The notes under the pieces were generated by a model. It saw only the letters and a list, made by a program, of their open reading frames with translations. It ran no database searches and had not been told where the DNA came from. 62,000 nt of DNA from Tubiluchus corallicola (Eukaryota > Priapulida > Priapulimorpha > Priapulimorphida > Tubiluchidae), in the NCBI GenBank assembly GCA_030141605.1, contig JAQGDQ010000267.1, forward strand, positions 1-62,000. Reading direction: 5' to 3'. Each line of letters opens with the position of its first letter. Within the stretch, counting starts at the first letter, position 1. The translations under genes and the position numbers were made by a program. Positions 50,001 through 61,151 of the stretch are shown piece after piece.

Positions 50001-53000
50001 AGCATCATATCACTCTGTTAGATGGGAAAATCTTGCAATGAGAAACTCTTAAGGAGAATTCAAAAATAACAACACAATGGACTTCTGTGCATGTTGAGAT
50101 ACTTGTTACTTAGAGTCCGCTGTAAAATTGTAGATTTTATAATTTACTGTACATGTACGTAAAACAATTACGATGGACTGGATGGTGTTAGTGGTCAAGG
50201 CAATCAGCTTGTATCCAACTAGTCCCAAGAGAAACCCAGGAGCTGTTCCAAGTTTTATATTTCCTCCTTTTGAACATCTCTTGCTTTGACTTGCAAATAA
50301 TAGTCACAGTTGATACGTATTATTTTAGGGATATGGTCATTACATTAGAAAATTCAATAAACTGAAAAAAATTAATATGACATTAAAGCAATCATTGATT
50401 CAGATGAACTACTCGTCAAAATCAATTTTCAAGTAACTCAGACTTACCCCAGAGAGTGACTATCTCTTTTGACGATGGCACCACTTGTACCAGTTCTCCT
50501 GAACTCTTTGTTTGCAACTTATTTTCTGATCCTTGTTTCTCTAGTTGTAGCACTTCAGTTTTTGTTCGCTGACTCTGCTTTGCAGTGGTAATATCTTCAT
50601 TTTCGCATTGCTGCACCCTTGTTTTATCTTCAATTTTGGCTTGCGAGCCATGCTTTTCAGACTTCATTTGTGGTCTTCCTTTTTCCTGCTTGGTGTCTGG
50701 GCATTGTTCTTTGTCCTGCAAATCTGTTTTTGTCTTCCCTCCTTTAATTGTGCTCTGTGAATCTTTACTAGATTTACGATGAACTTTGTCTTGCAAATCT
50801 TTACTTGAACTTTTGTCTTGAACTTTGTCCTGCGAATCTGTTTTTATCTTCCCTCCTTTAATTGTGCTCTGTGAATCTTTACTAGATTTAAGATGAACTT
50901 TGTCTTGCAAATCTTTACTTGAACTTTTGTCTTGAACTTTGTCCTGTGAATCTGTTTTTGGCTTCCCTCCTTTAATTGTGCTCTGTGAATCTTTACTAGA
51001 TTTATGATGAACTTTGTCTTGCAAATCTTTACTTGAACTTTTGTCTTGAACTTTGTCCTGCGAATCTGTTTTTATCTTCCCTCCTTTAATTGTGCTCTGT
51101 GAATCTTTACTAGATTTACGATGAACTTTGTCTTGCAAATCTTTACTTGAACTTTTGTCTTGAACTTTGTCCTGCGAATCTGTTTTTGTCTTCCCTCCTT
51201 TAATTGTGCTCTGTGAATCTTTACTAGATTGATGATGAACTTTGTCTTGCAAATCTTTACTTGAACTTTTGTCTTGAACTTTGTCCTGCGAATCTGTTTT
51301 TGTCTTCCCTCCTTTAATTGTGCTCTGTGAATCTTTACTAGATTTACGATGAACTTTGTCTTGCAAATCTTTACTTGAACTTTTGTCTTGAACTTTGTCC
51401 TGCGAATCTGTTTTTGTCTTCCCTCCTTTAATTGTGCTCTGTGATTCTTTACTAGATTTACGATGAACTTTGTCTTGCAAATCTTTACTTGAACTTTTGT
51501 CTTGAACTTTGTCCTGCGAATCTGTTTTTGTCTTCCCTCCTTTAATTGTGCTCTGTGAATCTTTACTAGATTTACGATGAACTTTGTCTTGCAAATCTTT
51601 ACTTGAACTTTTGTCTTGAACTTTGTCCTGCGAATCTGTTTTTGTCTTCCCTCCTTTAATTGTGCTCTGTGAATCTTTACTAGATTTACGATGAACTTTG
51701 TCTTGCAAATCTTTACTTGAACTTTTGTCTTGAACTTTGTCCTGCGAATCTGTTTTTGTCTTCCCTTCTTTAATTGTGCTCTGTGAATCTTTTCTTGATT
51801 GTTGTTGAATTTTATCTTGTAAATCTTTACTCGAATTTCTGTCCTGAACTTTAGGTAGCGAATCTTTACTTGAACTTTTGCCTTGAACTTTCTCTTCATT
51901 GAATTTGCTTGGAGGATAATTTTTTAATTTTTGTTGATATTTTTCTAACAAATCTTTACTTGCTCTTTTGTCCTGAATTGTGTCATGTGAATCTCTGTTC
52001 AATTGCCATTCAATTGTGCTCTGCGACTCACTTGATTTTGCTTTGTCTATCAATTCTTTATTTGCCCTTTCATCCAGAGTAATGTCATACAGAACTGTTT
52101 TAGGCTGTTCCTCAGTTTTTTTATGCTGTGAATCTCGTCTTATTTTTTCTTCGACTTGGTCAAATGAATCTTTGTGTGATCCTTTTTCCGAAGTTTTGTC
52201 ATATGAACTACTTAACTTTTCATGATCACTTTCACCTTCAGCATCTCTTTCGGACAGTTCTTTGTTTATGCTTTGTGGATCATCACCCGATAGTTTGTCT
52301 TTTCGAGTTGATTCACCCGAAACTGCTTTTAACTTTTCATCAGCAATTTTATTTTGTGAACCTGTTCCTAACCTTTCTTTAATTTTAGACAGAGGAAATG
52401 TCCCTAACTTTTCATCGTCAGTTATAACTTGGAGAGGCCTAGCATTAATTCTTTCTCGCAAAGTCCTTATTGCACTTTTGCCTTGTACAGTGTCCGGACT
52501 TTTCTCTCGAGTTTTGCTTCTTGAAAAAGCTCTCAACTTTGCTATCAAATTTCTGATTGGGAAAGGGCTGCTCGGTTTGCTTTCGTAAAAGGAGCTAGTA
52601 GAAACACAACTTAACCTATCTGCGTCTAGTGATGGAAGTCTCGATGATTCTTCTGGGATTAGACTTGGAATGCGTATTCGAGTTTCAATATCAGTTTTGC
52701 TCAGAGAAGTACTTGGCTTTTCATCACAAGGAGAACTAATTAGCCTTTCCACTGAAATGACAGCTGAACTTGGAGGTGGAGTTAGAATTGGAGATGCCAT
52801 CTTTGCTTTCTCAGTTTCATTTATTTTGTCTTTGACTACAGGCATAGCATTTAGCATTTTTTCTTGAATTTGACCTGGAAGGGTGAAGCCAATAGTTTGT
52901 TCAGATCTTAGTGTTCCTGCTTGACTTCCATGTTGTATGCTTCCCGAATTCTCTTGCAGTATTAACATCTCGGCCTGGATCCTGTTTAGAGAATCCTTCT

Positions 53001-56000
53001 CTCGCTTTTCACCTTGGTTCATACTGCGAGAAAATCTCTTCACTTGTAACATTGTCTCCTCTAAAACCTCTGTTGGATAAACATCCGGAAATGTCTCCCA
53101 CGTATGAACGTTTTCTTTCTTTGCGTCATCTTGTACTGCTGCTACTGGCGACCTGAAAACTCTGCTTAAACGTTTCCCTTTAGCAAAACCAGTTTCTTCT
53201 TTCTTGCCACCGGATATTTTTCGCCACTCTAGTAATGAAGAGCGCACTTTCAATAGGTTTGCGGTCTCCAATTTTTCTGCCGTTTCATCTTTGACCTTCA
53301 GCGCTGATGCCTTTCTATCAGCTTCTTCCATCTCGGCTAACACTTTGGCAAATGAACCTTGATCCGACGCTTCCTGTGAGATGTGGGCTGTACGATCAAA
53401 CAACTGCACTGGAAAATCTGTTCTGGAACTCGACCGATCCAGCGCTGCAACAAAAAGAAAAGTGAAAATGGCAAGAAAATAAAACCTGACACCGTAAAAT
53501 TTCGAACAAAGTTCAGCCACAGTTGCCTGTTAGGTGCAAAATACCAAAACAAGAAATATAAAAGGGCATTTACTAGACATCTGTCACGAGCTACGGAATA
53601 CACTGCATTACACATAAAGACCTCTGTACATTGTTTTCAATACACCTGTTTATCAGACGTGCGTTACTCTGTTATTTATTTTACACCTATTCTTATTAGA
53701 TTGTTTATACAGCAGCTGGATAAGGCATAATGCATTATGGATGACTGGTAACCGACGCCTAACAAATTAGATTTCTTAGAACGTCAACACAGCTATATTG
53801 ATGAAACAAGCATTACAAAAAGAACAACCCATAAACAGAATAAATGCACACATCACCCTAAAAGATGCTCATACAACAGGCGCAGATGAGAACTTCGTTT
53901 TATGGCAACACCATTAAATCATTAAAAAATCTTGGCAATGATACTAGTTTATTATAGCTCACTGCACAGTACTGCAGATTTTATGGTAAGTACACCATCA
54001 GTAATCTAAACTTGCTAGTATGCAACAGGGGCAAACAAATAAAGTTTGAATGCGACTTGTAGTTCTAGAAATGAACTGTTAACACGAAACGTTACAGAGG
54101 AAAAAACCGACTTACCAGCAAACAACCATTTCTCTTTTCTGTAAGTGAAAACCATCACGGTTGTGGTCACCAGTGCCACGAACACGAAAACGACAACAGA
54201 GATAACAATAGCGTTAAACAATACCGATTTGGTTACAACTGTAATAAAATGTTAATAAATATTAAAAGGGAAATATTAGCAGCAATACAAAAACACAATA
54301 AAGGCCCTTACAATTCTTCGCAAAGAAATAGTATATGAATAAATATGCTAATGGGGAATTAACAAACAGACAAATGAGTGAATCTACAAAAGAATGAAAA
54401 CAAAGCAAAACAATTTATACGTATGATCAGTACTGACAAGCTCAAATTAGCAGCAAAGTGTTTCCTAGGCCCAATAAATTACATGAGTCTACATGAGACA
54501 TAATGCACATTATCGTGAATCTACCAGATGGTAACATTGCTGGAAACAGCTGTCCAGCCAACGAAGCTTGAGGCCGCCAATAAATTATCCATAAATTTAA
54601 AGCATACTGCATTTGTGAAAAGAGAAACAAAGACAACAAGGTACTTAACCGTTACACAAAATCACAACAAAGGTCACTTACTAACTCTCACATGAAACTC
54701 CATGCTTCCACCACTGTTGCTCATTGCTAGTGTGTACGGATGCGCGTCTTCATCCCTGACCTTTATAACATAAAAAGCGATGTTATGGCAAATGTGTGAC
54801 ACGTTAGAGCCGAGTTGGGGAAGTCCGTGTGAACGAACACCATGGAGGTGGTCTGGTGTGATAGAGGAATGTATGTCAAGATGTTGAGAAGTATTAGATC
54901 TATTGGGGGACAGCAAGTCGATGTATTCGCCCTCCCATATCCACCTGGCTTTATTATGTGGGGGCCAGCAGCAAACTTGGAAGATGTTCTGAAAAATTCG
55001 GCCCTCTGGTTCTGTGAATTCAAGTGTAGCATTGGGCCTTAGTCTAGGCTTACCTGTAAAAGTAAACAGAAACAAATAGAAAGAAATGCATTAAAGCAAC
55101 AAGCCAAAGTCTCATAACAAACGTGTTTCTTTTCTTTACACTCACATCATTTTTTCCTGCTCTTGTAGTAACTAAAATATTAGAAAATCGTAAATGCGGC
55201 CTTAATTAACGATAGTTAATTGCTTATTTATCTAAAGAAAGCAGCTCCAATGTATGACACTTTCCAAATAACAATGGCCCTGTTAAAAAAGGAGAAAAAA
55301 CAGTATAAGTATATAACAATAATCACAATGGCAGAACAGTGACTAACTAAGAATTTTTTTAGGATTATTCCTGTAATCCCGCCTGGCATTAGTTGAGTCC
55401 AGTCCCTAAGTGATTGGCCTTTTAATTTGTAACATTATGATTAAGGAGACAAGAACAATTCCTAAACAAATTTGCAAATTCACCACTAGACCACAAATCC
55501 AATTAGAAAAGTCCCTAAAAAAATTCAAGACCAAATCAATTAATAATCGGTTAAGTTTAATTACCTTTAAATCGATTAAAAATGGTAACGAGGCACACCA
55601 CGGTGACTTATTCAATGTGCTACACAGATATGAATCTGCTTTTTCTAAAACTGCTTAAACACTATATGATTGAGGCTTAATCACAAGTTTAAATTGGCCA
55701 AGCATGGCAACGAAGCACGCTGCACGGACTTATTCATTACACTACACACAGATTGTATTACATTACACTACACATGCATTTTGTATTTTATAAAACTATT
55801 TAAATGTTGCATACGTACAAAACAGCATTACAGGTGTACTAACAGCAGAAATCTCCATGGCGACATGCACGGTATACTGGCGAACATCACTTGGCTCTGC
55901 ATCGTGTATATGAAGCTGAAGCTCGTAGCAGTTTGATCTTCTCCTGTCCTTAGCCAATATAGATGTGATTCTATCACGATTGATGCTCCCCAACGCTGTG

Positions 56001-59000
56001 TGATTTATATGCAATTCTTCCCAAGCAACCCAAGTGAATGTGAAGTGCATGCAGAAACTCATTGCCAAACTGTTGAACTCATACAGGTTGATCCAAAAAG
56101 TAATAGCATTTTCAAAGTCAATCCAACCTGAAAGAATGACAACAGAAGTTTCCTAATATCTGTCAGAATCTGCGACATTCTGCATAAGAATAACATTACG
56201 TGTCAAGTAGAATATGAGTTGCAATTTATTGGGTAGTCACTAAATATGTGGTCTTTCTTCGCCACTGTTATCATCATCATGGTCGTCGTCGTTATCAGCA
56301 TAGCCAGAAATGCATTGCTGCAATAAGTAAAAATCTCACAACAAATGCATTTCTTTTTTCTAGTGCCATGGCCTTATAAATTATTTACAGTTTTATATCC
56401 ACATCAATTTCTTATGCTTTCTTAATTAGAATTATCACTGCTGCCTTTACTGTTGTAGGTATGCTACCAGCAATAGGTAATTCTACTTCAACAGCAGCAT
56501 TTGATTACCAGATAGCATTGTTTTTAACCAGTGATGAGACAATTTCATTTAGTTTTGTTTTTGCTTTGTGATTTATCATAACACACTATTGTTCATTTTA
56601 CACGAATTAATTAATTATTCCGTTAAGTATTAATTAATATTGCGCTAATGACACACTGCCACATGCCGTTGTAACTTCCTAAGATTTCTACAACCAGCTA
56701 TGCTTTTAAATACTTGTTACTTAGCTAAGAATATACTTAGTGCATTGGAAAAATGTTGTATAAATGTACTCTTGGAAGGAGTTTATAATTCCTCATACAA
56801 TTTAATACCCTAACCCTAACCTACCCTATCCTTAACCCAAACCTAATACTAATCTGCTTCACAAACTAATTTATTGTGCGTGGGAATTTTAAACTAAGTA
56901 CATCAAAAGCTTTGCAGTTCAAATATTCAAAATATTCATGGAATTTACATTACCACACTTAATGCATATATACGTATTTGGAAAACACATAAAAAGCGTC
57001 ACTGTGCATTACCAACTGAATAATTTATTGTTTGTCAATCACTCAGCTGAATTACTAAGGATTAATTAAGCAGTTAGCTAACTGATTTGCAGACTAATTG
57101 AATTCATGATTCATAGTATGGCAAAATACGTGAATGACTGAATGAGCATATGAGTGAGTGAATAAACAAAACTTACGAAAAAGTTGTAAATTGAATTCAG
57201 CAGTTACAGTACCGGCTGTATTCTTAGCGTAACACGTGTACAAGCCGCTGTCATTTGCAGTCAAACCGTATATATAAAGTCTTGTGCCGTTAACCATCTT
57301 TAGGTTGGGTCCAGTCCAATTCCACTCTGATGGCTCTGGATTAAAATCAACACGGCATAAAAGCTCTGCGATGCCACCATGAACGAGCGATTCTTTAGGT
57401 CCACTTACTAAGTCAATTGTTGCATTTTTTAGGATATCTAAAAACAAGAACAAACAACAAGAGCACAAAAATCTCAATCAAAAAAATGAAGAGCTCCGTT
57501 ACTAACTTCAAAGATTTCTTTCCATCTGAAGAAAACACACGAATTACATACATAAGTAGCCATTGGTCAATTGGGTGGTTTTACAGACTTCTAATGAGAC
57601 TCACATCAAGGATTTTAAGGGTAATGAAAACCACAACTTAGACATCTTGCCCAATGTTGCAGACAGCAACGCTAGAATAATAATATACTGTAATACCGAC
57701 ACATCTATTAAAACCGTAATTATGCACTACTTAAGGCTTGGCATAATTTCTCTACCACCAAATTGCAAACGTGCAGCTCAAGTTTTATTAATATTGTACG
57801 TATAATCATAATTATTAACCTTAACAATCCCGAGTAACCCCCTAGTACTGTAACTAGGGATAAGCAATTACACCACTCTCACCAGTCTTCGCATAGTTTG
57901 TCTTTGCTTAAAATTGGCATACAAAATAAACCTTACCTATTAGTGGTCGTCAGAGTGAAAAATTCATGACACGAGCAATCCAGTCTATAAATTTCCCTAG
58001 TTTGGAGTACAATGTGACGTGATTACTTACACTGAACATCCAATTTCACACTGATTCTCTCAGCAGGAAACAAGCCGCTACAGAAAACTCGGCATGATAA
58101 CTCTTTGCCGTTGTCTCCATATTTTCCAGGTGTAAATGTATAAAGCAGCTCACTGGTTGTGGTTATAAGTCCCGTTGATGGTTCCTGTTCAACTGGTAAC
58201 AGTGAGGAAAAACTGGTGATATAAATTTCATCTGCAAAATTTGATCAGATTAACCAGTCAGTCGGCTAATTATTATTGTTTTAATCAGTTAATCAAATGG
58301 CCAATCAGTCAGATGATCACATTTGGTAATCTACCAATTCATTATTCATTCAACCAGCCAATCAATAAATTGGTCGTTCAGTTGGTCAGCTCAGTCAAGC
58401 AATGTTAAGATTAAAAAATGTCATACCCAAATACCAGCTAATCAAGGCTCATAGATTGCTACTGCTGATTGTACAGATTAACACAAGTGAATTGATCAAT
58501 CAGTCAGCCAGTCAACAAACTAATCAATCAATCAACCAATATACAATCAATCAATTAATCAATCAACCAGTCAATCAATTGATTTATTTATTATTCGCTC
58601 AATTCACCAAGTAGCACCTACCCAGCCAAATAATCAGTGAAAAGATCAATCTAATCAATCACCAGGCCACCCAGTCAACCCCCAACCAACTTATCAGTCA
58701 GTTGGCTAGCCAGTCAGAAATGATACCAATGCCATACCTAAATACCAGCTAATCAAGGCACTTGGATTGCTACTATTAACTCTACAGGTTAACGTAGATG
58801 AATCACCTCCGGCGATGATCACAATTACAGATGCACTGACATTGCGAACACCATTGCTAACCATTGCGACTGTTTTGTTATCACGCATGAGTGTCAGCGA
58901 AGAAGGAGGAACTAAAAAATTAAGCAATACTACAGCAGTTTAGCTTAGATTAAATACACATTCTTCCATCACTTAAAGCAAAATTTCAAGTTCTTAATAC

Positions 59001-61151
59001 GTTTGTACTGTAGCACATTTTAATACAGATTTTACGTGCTTCTAATTTAGTTGTAAACTTGTATATACATATGCGAATTTGTCTTAGAACACAATTTTTT
59101 TTTAGCCTATATGAGTCTGTTAAGTTGTAATGGTTCAAATAAACAGCAGTGAGAACTGTCACCTGAAACTAATGGCCAATAACGCCACAGTTCTTCGAAA
59201 CGTTTATCAGTAAAAATCATATATAAGAAAATCTTGATAATGTTATTAATTCGATTATGGCTATGAATGCCAGAAGTTCATAAACCATTGCAATATATTT
59301 CACAACAATTGTAAACCTTGCAGCTAATGAGTTGAAGAAAGGAGATGCTGAGAAAATATGAACAAGTCGAGATTTGAACCCAAAACCCTGAATTAGATTG
59401 TTAATCTTAACAATGCACTGTTCTGTTTCAAAAACTTTCCATTATCTTAGATAAAAAACTGTTTGATATTTGAACAGTGAGACAGTATGTAAATAAACAC
59501 AATGTACTAACCTTGTTCGGTCTGTTGATCGACAAACAGATGTGCTACAGCATTTCAAATGGTAAAAAAGAGCAGCACATTTTTTAAGACAAAAACACTA
59601 TTAATGTTGACAGCCTAATAGATTGTCAACTTTTGCCAATCAAGAATTTTTGATCACCCAAATTTTGTTTGCAGTTACTCACTTGCAATAGAAATCAGAA
59701 GTGTACTCAATTATCCATCTTTCACTGACAAAGTTTCTATGGTTCCTTGCAATAATTAGAATGCAATTTGTGATTATAAAACAAATGACAAATAATATGG
59801 CAGCTTGAATGCTTTAAATAAAAATCGTTTAACTCGGGAATATGCGATTAAAAATTGCAGTCGATGGAAGTTGTCAACATTATTCAACGTTTTGCTGACA
59901 TTTTTTATGAGCAGTTGAACCAACTTTAGTATACCAGCACTAGTATTCAAGCAGCAGGCTTTAGTTGATACACTGGTGTAGGTTCATCGCTGCTCACAGA
60001 TATTTCTACAAAGTTTCATTATTGTTGGCCCTTCGGCATGTGCAATCTATCACAATCTTACAGGCACAACAACACCTTATGAAACCTTTTACACATACCT
60101 ACAACAATTAGTTCGGCTTCGTTTGAGTCCAACCGTATGCCGAATGACCCGGTTGAATGATACACACACTTGTAGGTTCCCTGAGTTTGTAAAGTGACAT
60201 TAGTAATGTTAATATTATAGTCAATCTCATGCTGGCCTCTCCCACCTTCAGGCATATATGTATAGGCAATGTTATCATTTGTGCTAATATTTAGTTTTTC
60301 AAAGTTAGCGCTATCTGAAGTTTGATAAAACCATGTTACAGTATACGGAGTTTTAGAATTGTTGCCAGTCAACTTTTCATTTAGTAAGCAGTTCAGTTGA
60401 AAAAAATCGTCTACTTTAACTTCTTTACTCTGTGGTTCTAAACGAAAGTAACCGGACAGTTCAACTGAAATAAAAATAAACATGTGTTCAGTCAATAATG
60501 CATTTTTTGATCTTAGAGATACTGATTTTGATGGTACATTTGTTATCTCAAAACTTACATTAGGAAAAATTTCTTTTTTTATAATCTTTCTGTATCAAGC
60601 AATATTTCACTGACAAACTTTAAAGCTAGTAATGTTACAATTTTATTAAATTATTTATTTTGTTTATTTCAAATGCAGGTCTTCTGTATTTAGTAGATAT
60701 TGTAAATGAATGAGTGAGTGAGTGTGGAAAGATTAGTGACTTTTGATGTCAGTGGGACATGCACAGATTTGAAATCACGGTGGAATAGAATTGTTCTTAA
60801 AACCTCTGAACCATACACAATTCTGCATAAAAGCAGTTATAGAAAATACTAAAAGAGTGTTCTCTTTTTCAAAGCCAAATGTCATGACTCACCTTTGGTA
60901 GTTTGAAACTTATTAGAAATCCTTTGACCCTCTTGGAAAACCACGTTTCCTGCAGAGTCAGTTGCCTTGTAAACCAATGCCACAAAAATCAGATATTGTG
61001 TATCTGGATTTAGGTCGTTACCAACATGACAAAACGAACTGTGAATTTGGTATGACCGATTGCAAACAAAGCTGTCCTTATCAGATCCCAATATTCTAAT
61101 AAAAATGTACCAGAAAAGCGGTGTTACTCGCTCAGAGGTTTTTGGCGGTCC
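47047..61151 (-). CDS. Large Ig/FN3 single-pass receptor with repeat-built cytoplasmic tail (5' partial)
   Basis: Exons on -: 61151-60893 (FN3-like, LNPDTQYLIFVALVYKA), 60464-60099 (Ig; LNCLL, VTWFY, YKCVY), 58911-58738 plus 58231-58031 (one Ig split by an intron; LTCRV, ISWYL, LSCRVF), 57437-57177 (I-set Ig; LLCRV, WNWTG, YTCYA), 56127-55819 and 55053-54682 (Ig-like, less typical), 54238-54116 (transmembrane helix, ~23 hydrophobic residues, then YRKEKW), 53444-50448 (giant tail exon), 49815-49711, 48572-47047 (last exon, stop at 47047-47049). From the first listed donor all junctions are in phase; those up to the transmembrane exon and after the tail exon are phase 1. The sum is 6,693 nt, 2,230 residues; more exons must lie past the right edge. 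N-glycosylation sequons abound outside. The tail is acidic/basic, Ser/Lys/Asp-rich, with three tandem-repeat families, a polyproline TPPPSS and a YVPV motif, and no kinase or phosphatase. Role is unknown; an adhesion or recognition receptor is inference. Confidence 0.8.
47052..47365 (-). repeat. Ser/Pro/Gly repeats at the receptor C-terminus, about 6 units
   Basis: Units of about 17-18 residues of the form HQSCGSPGRTDQSRPST, about 54 bp each, with a conserved Cys and SPG. The later units (near the stop) are more alike than the first two. The last ends RPPRPWY. Confidence 0.85.
47500..48545 (-). repeat. 57/58-residue tandem repeats in the receptor tail, 6 units
   Basis: Six units open GTHDNIRDA and contain SQANKARVPGEKCRNEPVK, then VDEKKQNVDD, and close HATTTKMSKQ. 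Two versions exist: KSRKD (58 residues, 174 bp) and NVKD (57 residues, 171 bp). Order from the N-terminal side is long, short, long, short, short, long. One conserved Cys per unit. The repeats also leave an open but meaningless 249-codon frame on +. Confidence 0.92.
48573..49710 (-). other. Intron of the receptor gene (before the last exon)
   Basis: GT donor at 49710-49704 (GTAAGTT) and acceptor GTTGTTGTAG just above 48572. It contains copy 2 of the dispersed repeat. Confidence 0.6.
48775..49600 (+). repeat. Dispersed repeat, copy 2 (receptor intron)
   Basis: Second copy of the repeat seen at 36770-37340, same orientation, longer by insertions. Ends matching GTCAGTTAATTGGGTCAAAACAC at about 49482 and the GCTTACAGAGCAAATTGCT region. 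Confidence 0.7.
50712..51774 (-). repeat. 38-residue (114-bp) tandem repeats in the giant tail exon, about 9.3 units
   Basis: Each unit reads KTKTDSQDKVQDKSSSKDLQ, then DKVH(R/H/L)(K/Q)SSKDSQ and STIKGG. The period is exactly 114 bp. Copies differ at only a few bases, mainly in the H-R/H/L-K/Q position and in K-T/I/P-K-T. Upstream (N-terminal) the same motifs occur in degenerate, irregular form back to about 52000, so the array grew from older repeats. Charged, Ser-rich, no Cys, predicted disordered. Confidence 0.95.
54116..54238 (-). other. Transmembrane exon of the receptor
   Basis: 123-nt exon coding for a hydrophobic run FNAIVISVVVFVFVALVTTT with a following stop-transfer YRKEKW. It places the Ig/FN3 part outside and the repeat tail inside the cell. 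Phase 1 at both sides. Confidence 0.85.
56804..56850. repeat. Short degenerate telomere-like tract
   Basis: ACCCTAACCCTAACCTACCC and following CCTTAACCCAAACCTAA are degenerate forms of (CCCTAA)n, the animal telomere repeat. It lies in a receptor intron. At under 50 bases it may be chance or an old double-strand-break repair scar. Confidence 0.5.
58240..58690. repeat. Degenerate CAAT/CAGT tetranucleotide tract in a receptor intron
   Basis: Irregular runs of CAATCAAT, CAGTCAGT and AACCAGTC over about 450 bases, most dense at 58490-58580. It fills most of the intron that splits the second Ig domain. Confidence 0.8.
58421..58485 (-). pseudogene. Partial duplicate of an Ig half-exon
   Basis: About 60 bases (AATACCAGCTAATCAAGGC and following GATTGCTACT...) repeat the end of the real exon at 58738-58800 with about 80-85% identity, including the splice donor area. 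It is too short to code for a domain half and lies in the intron just downstream of that exon. Confidence 0.75.
59360..59423 (-). pseudogene. tRNA-like sequence
   Basis: On -, GAACAGTG at the 5' end nearly pairs with CTTGTTC at the 3' end, and GGGTTCAAATC forms a good B-box. The A-box and anticodon arm are poor. A degenerate tRNA pseudogene or SINE head in a receptor intron. Confidence 0.35.

Noticed and set aside
50185-50260. tRNA-Ser/Leu-like GTTAGTGGTCAAGGC sequence
   Set aside because: The A-box-like part is fair but there is no B-box or acceptor pairing.
50712-51899. 114-bp repeats as a CRISPR array or non-coding satellite; 275-codon basic frame
   Set aside because: There are no unique spacers, the DNA is eukaryotic, and the repeats lie in one long in-phase exon joined to the receptor. 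The basic frame is a shadow of the main frame.
59511-59550. Possible 34-nt micro-exon of the receptor
   Set aside because: It has AG and GT neighbours, but 34 nt would break the phase-1 to phase-1 join between 60099 and 58911, which works without it.
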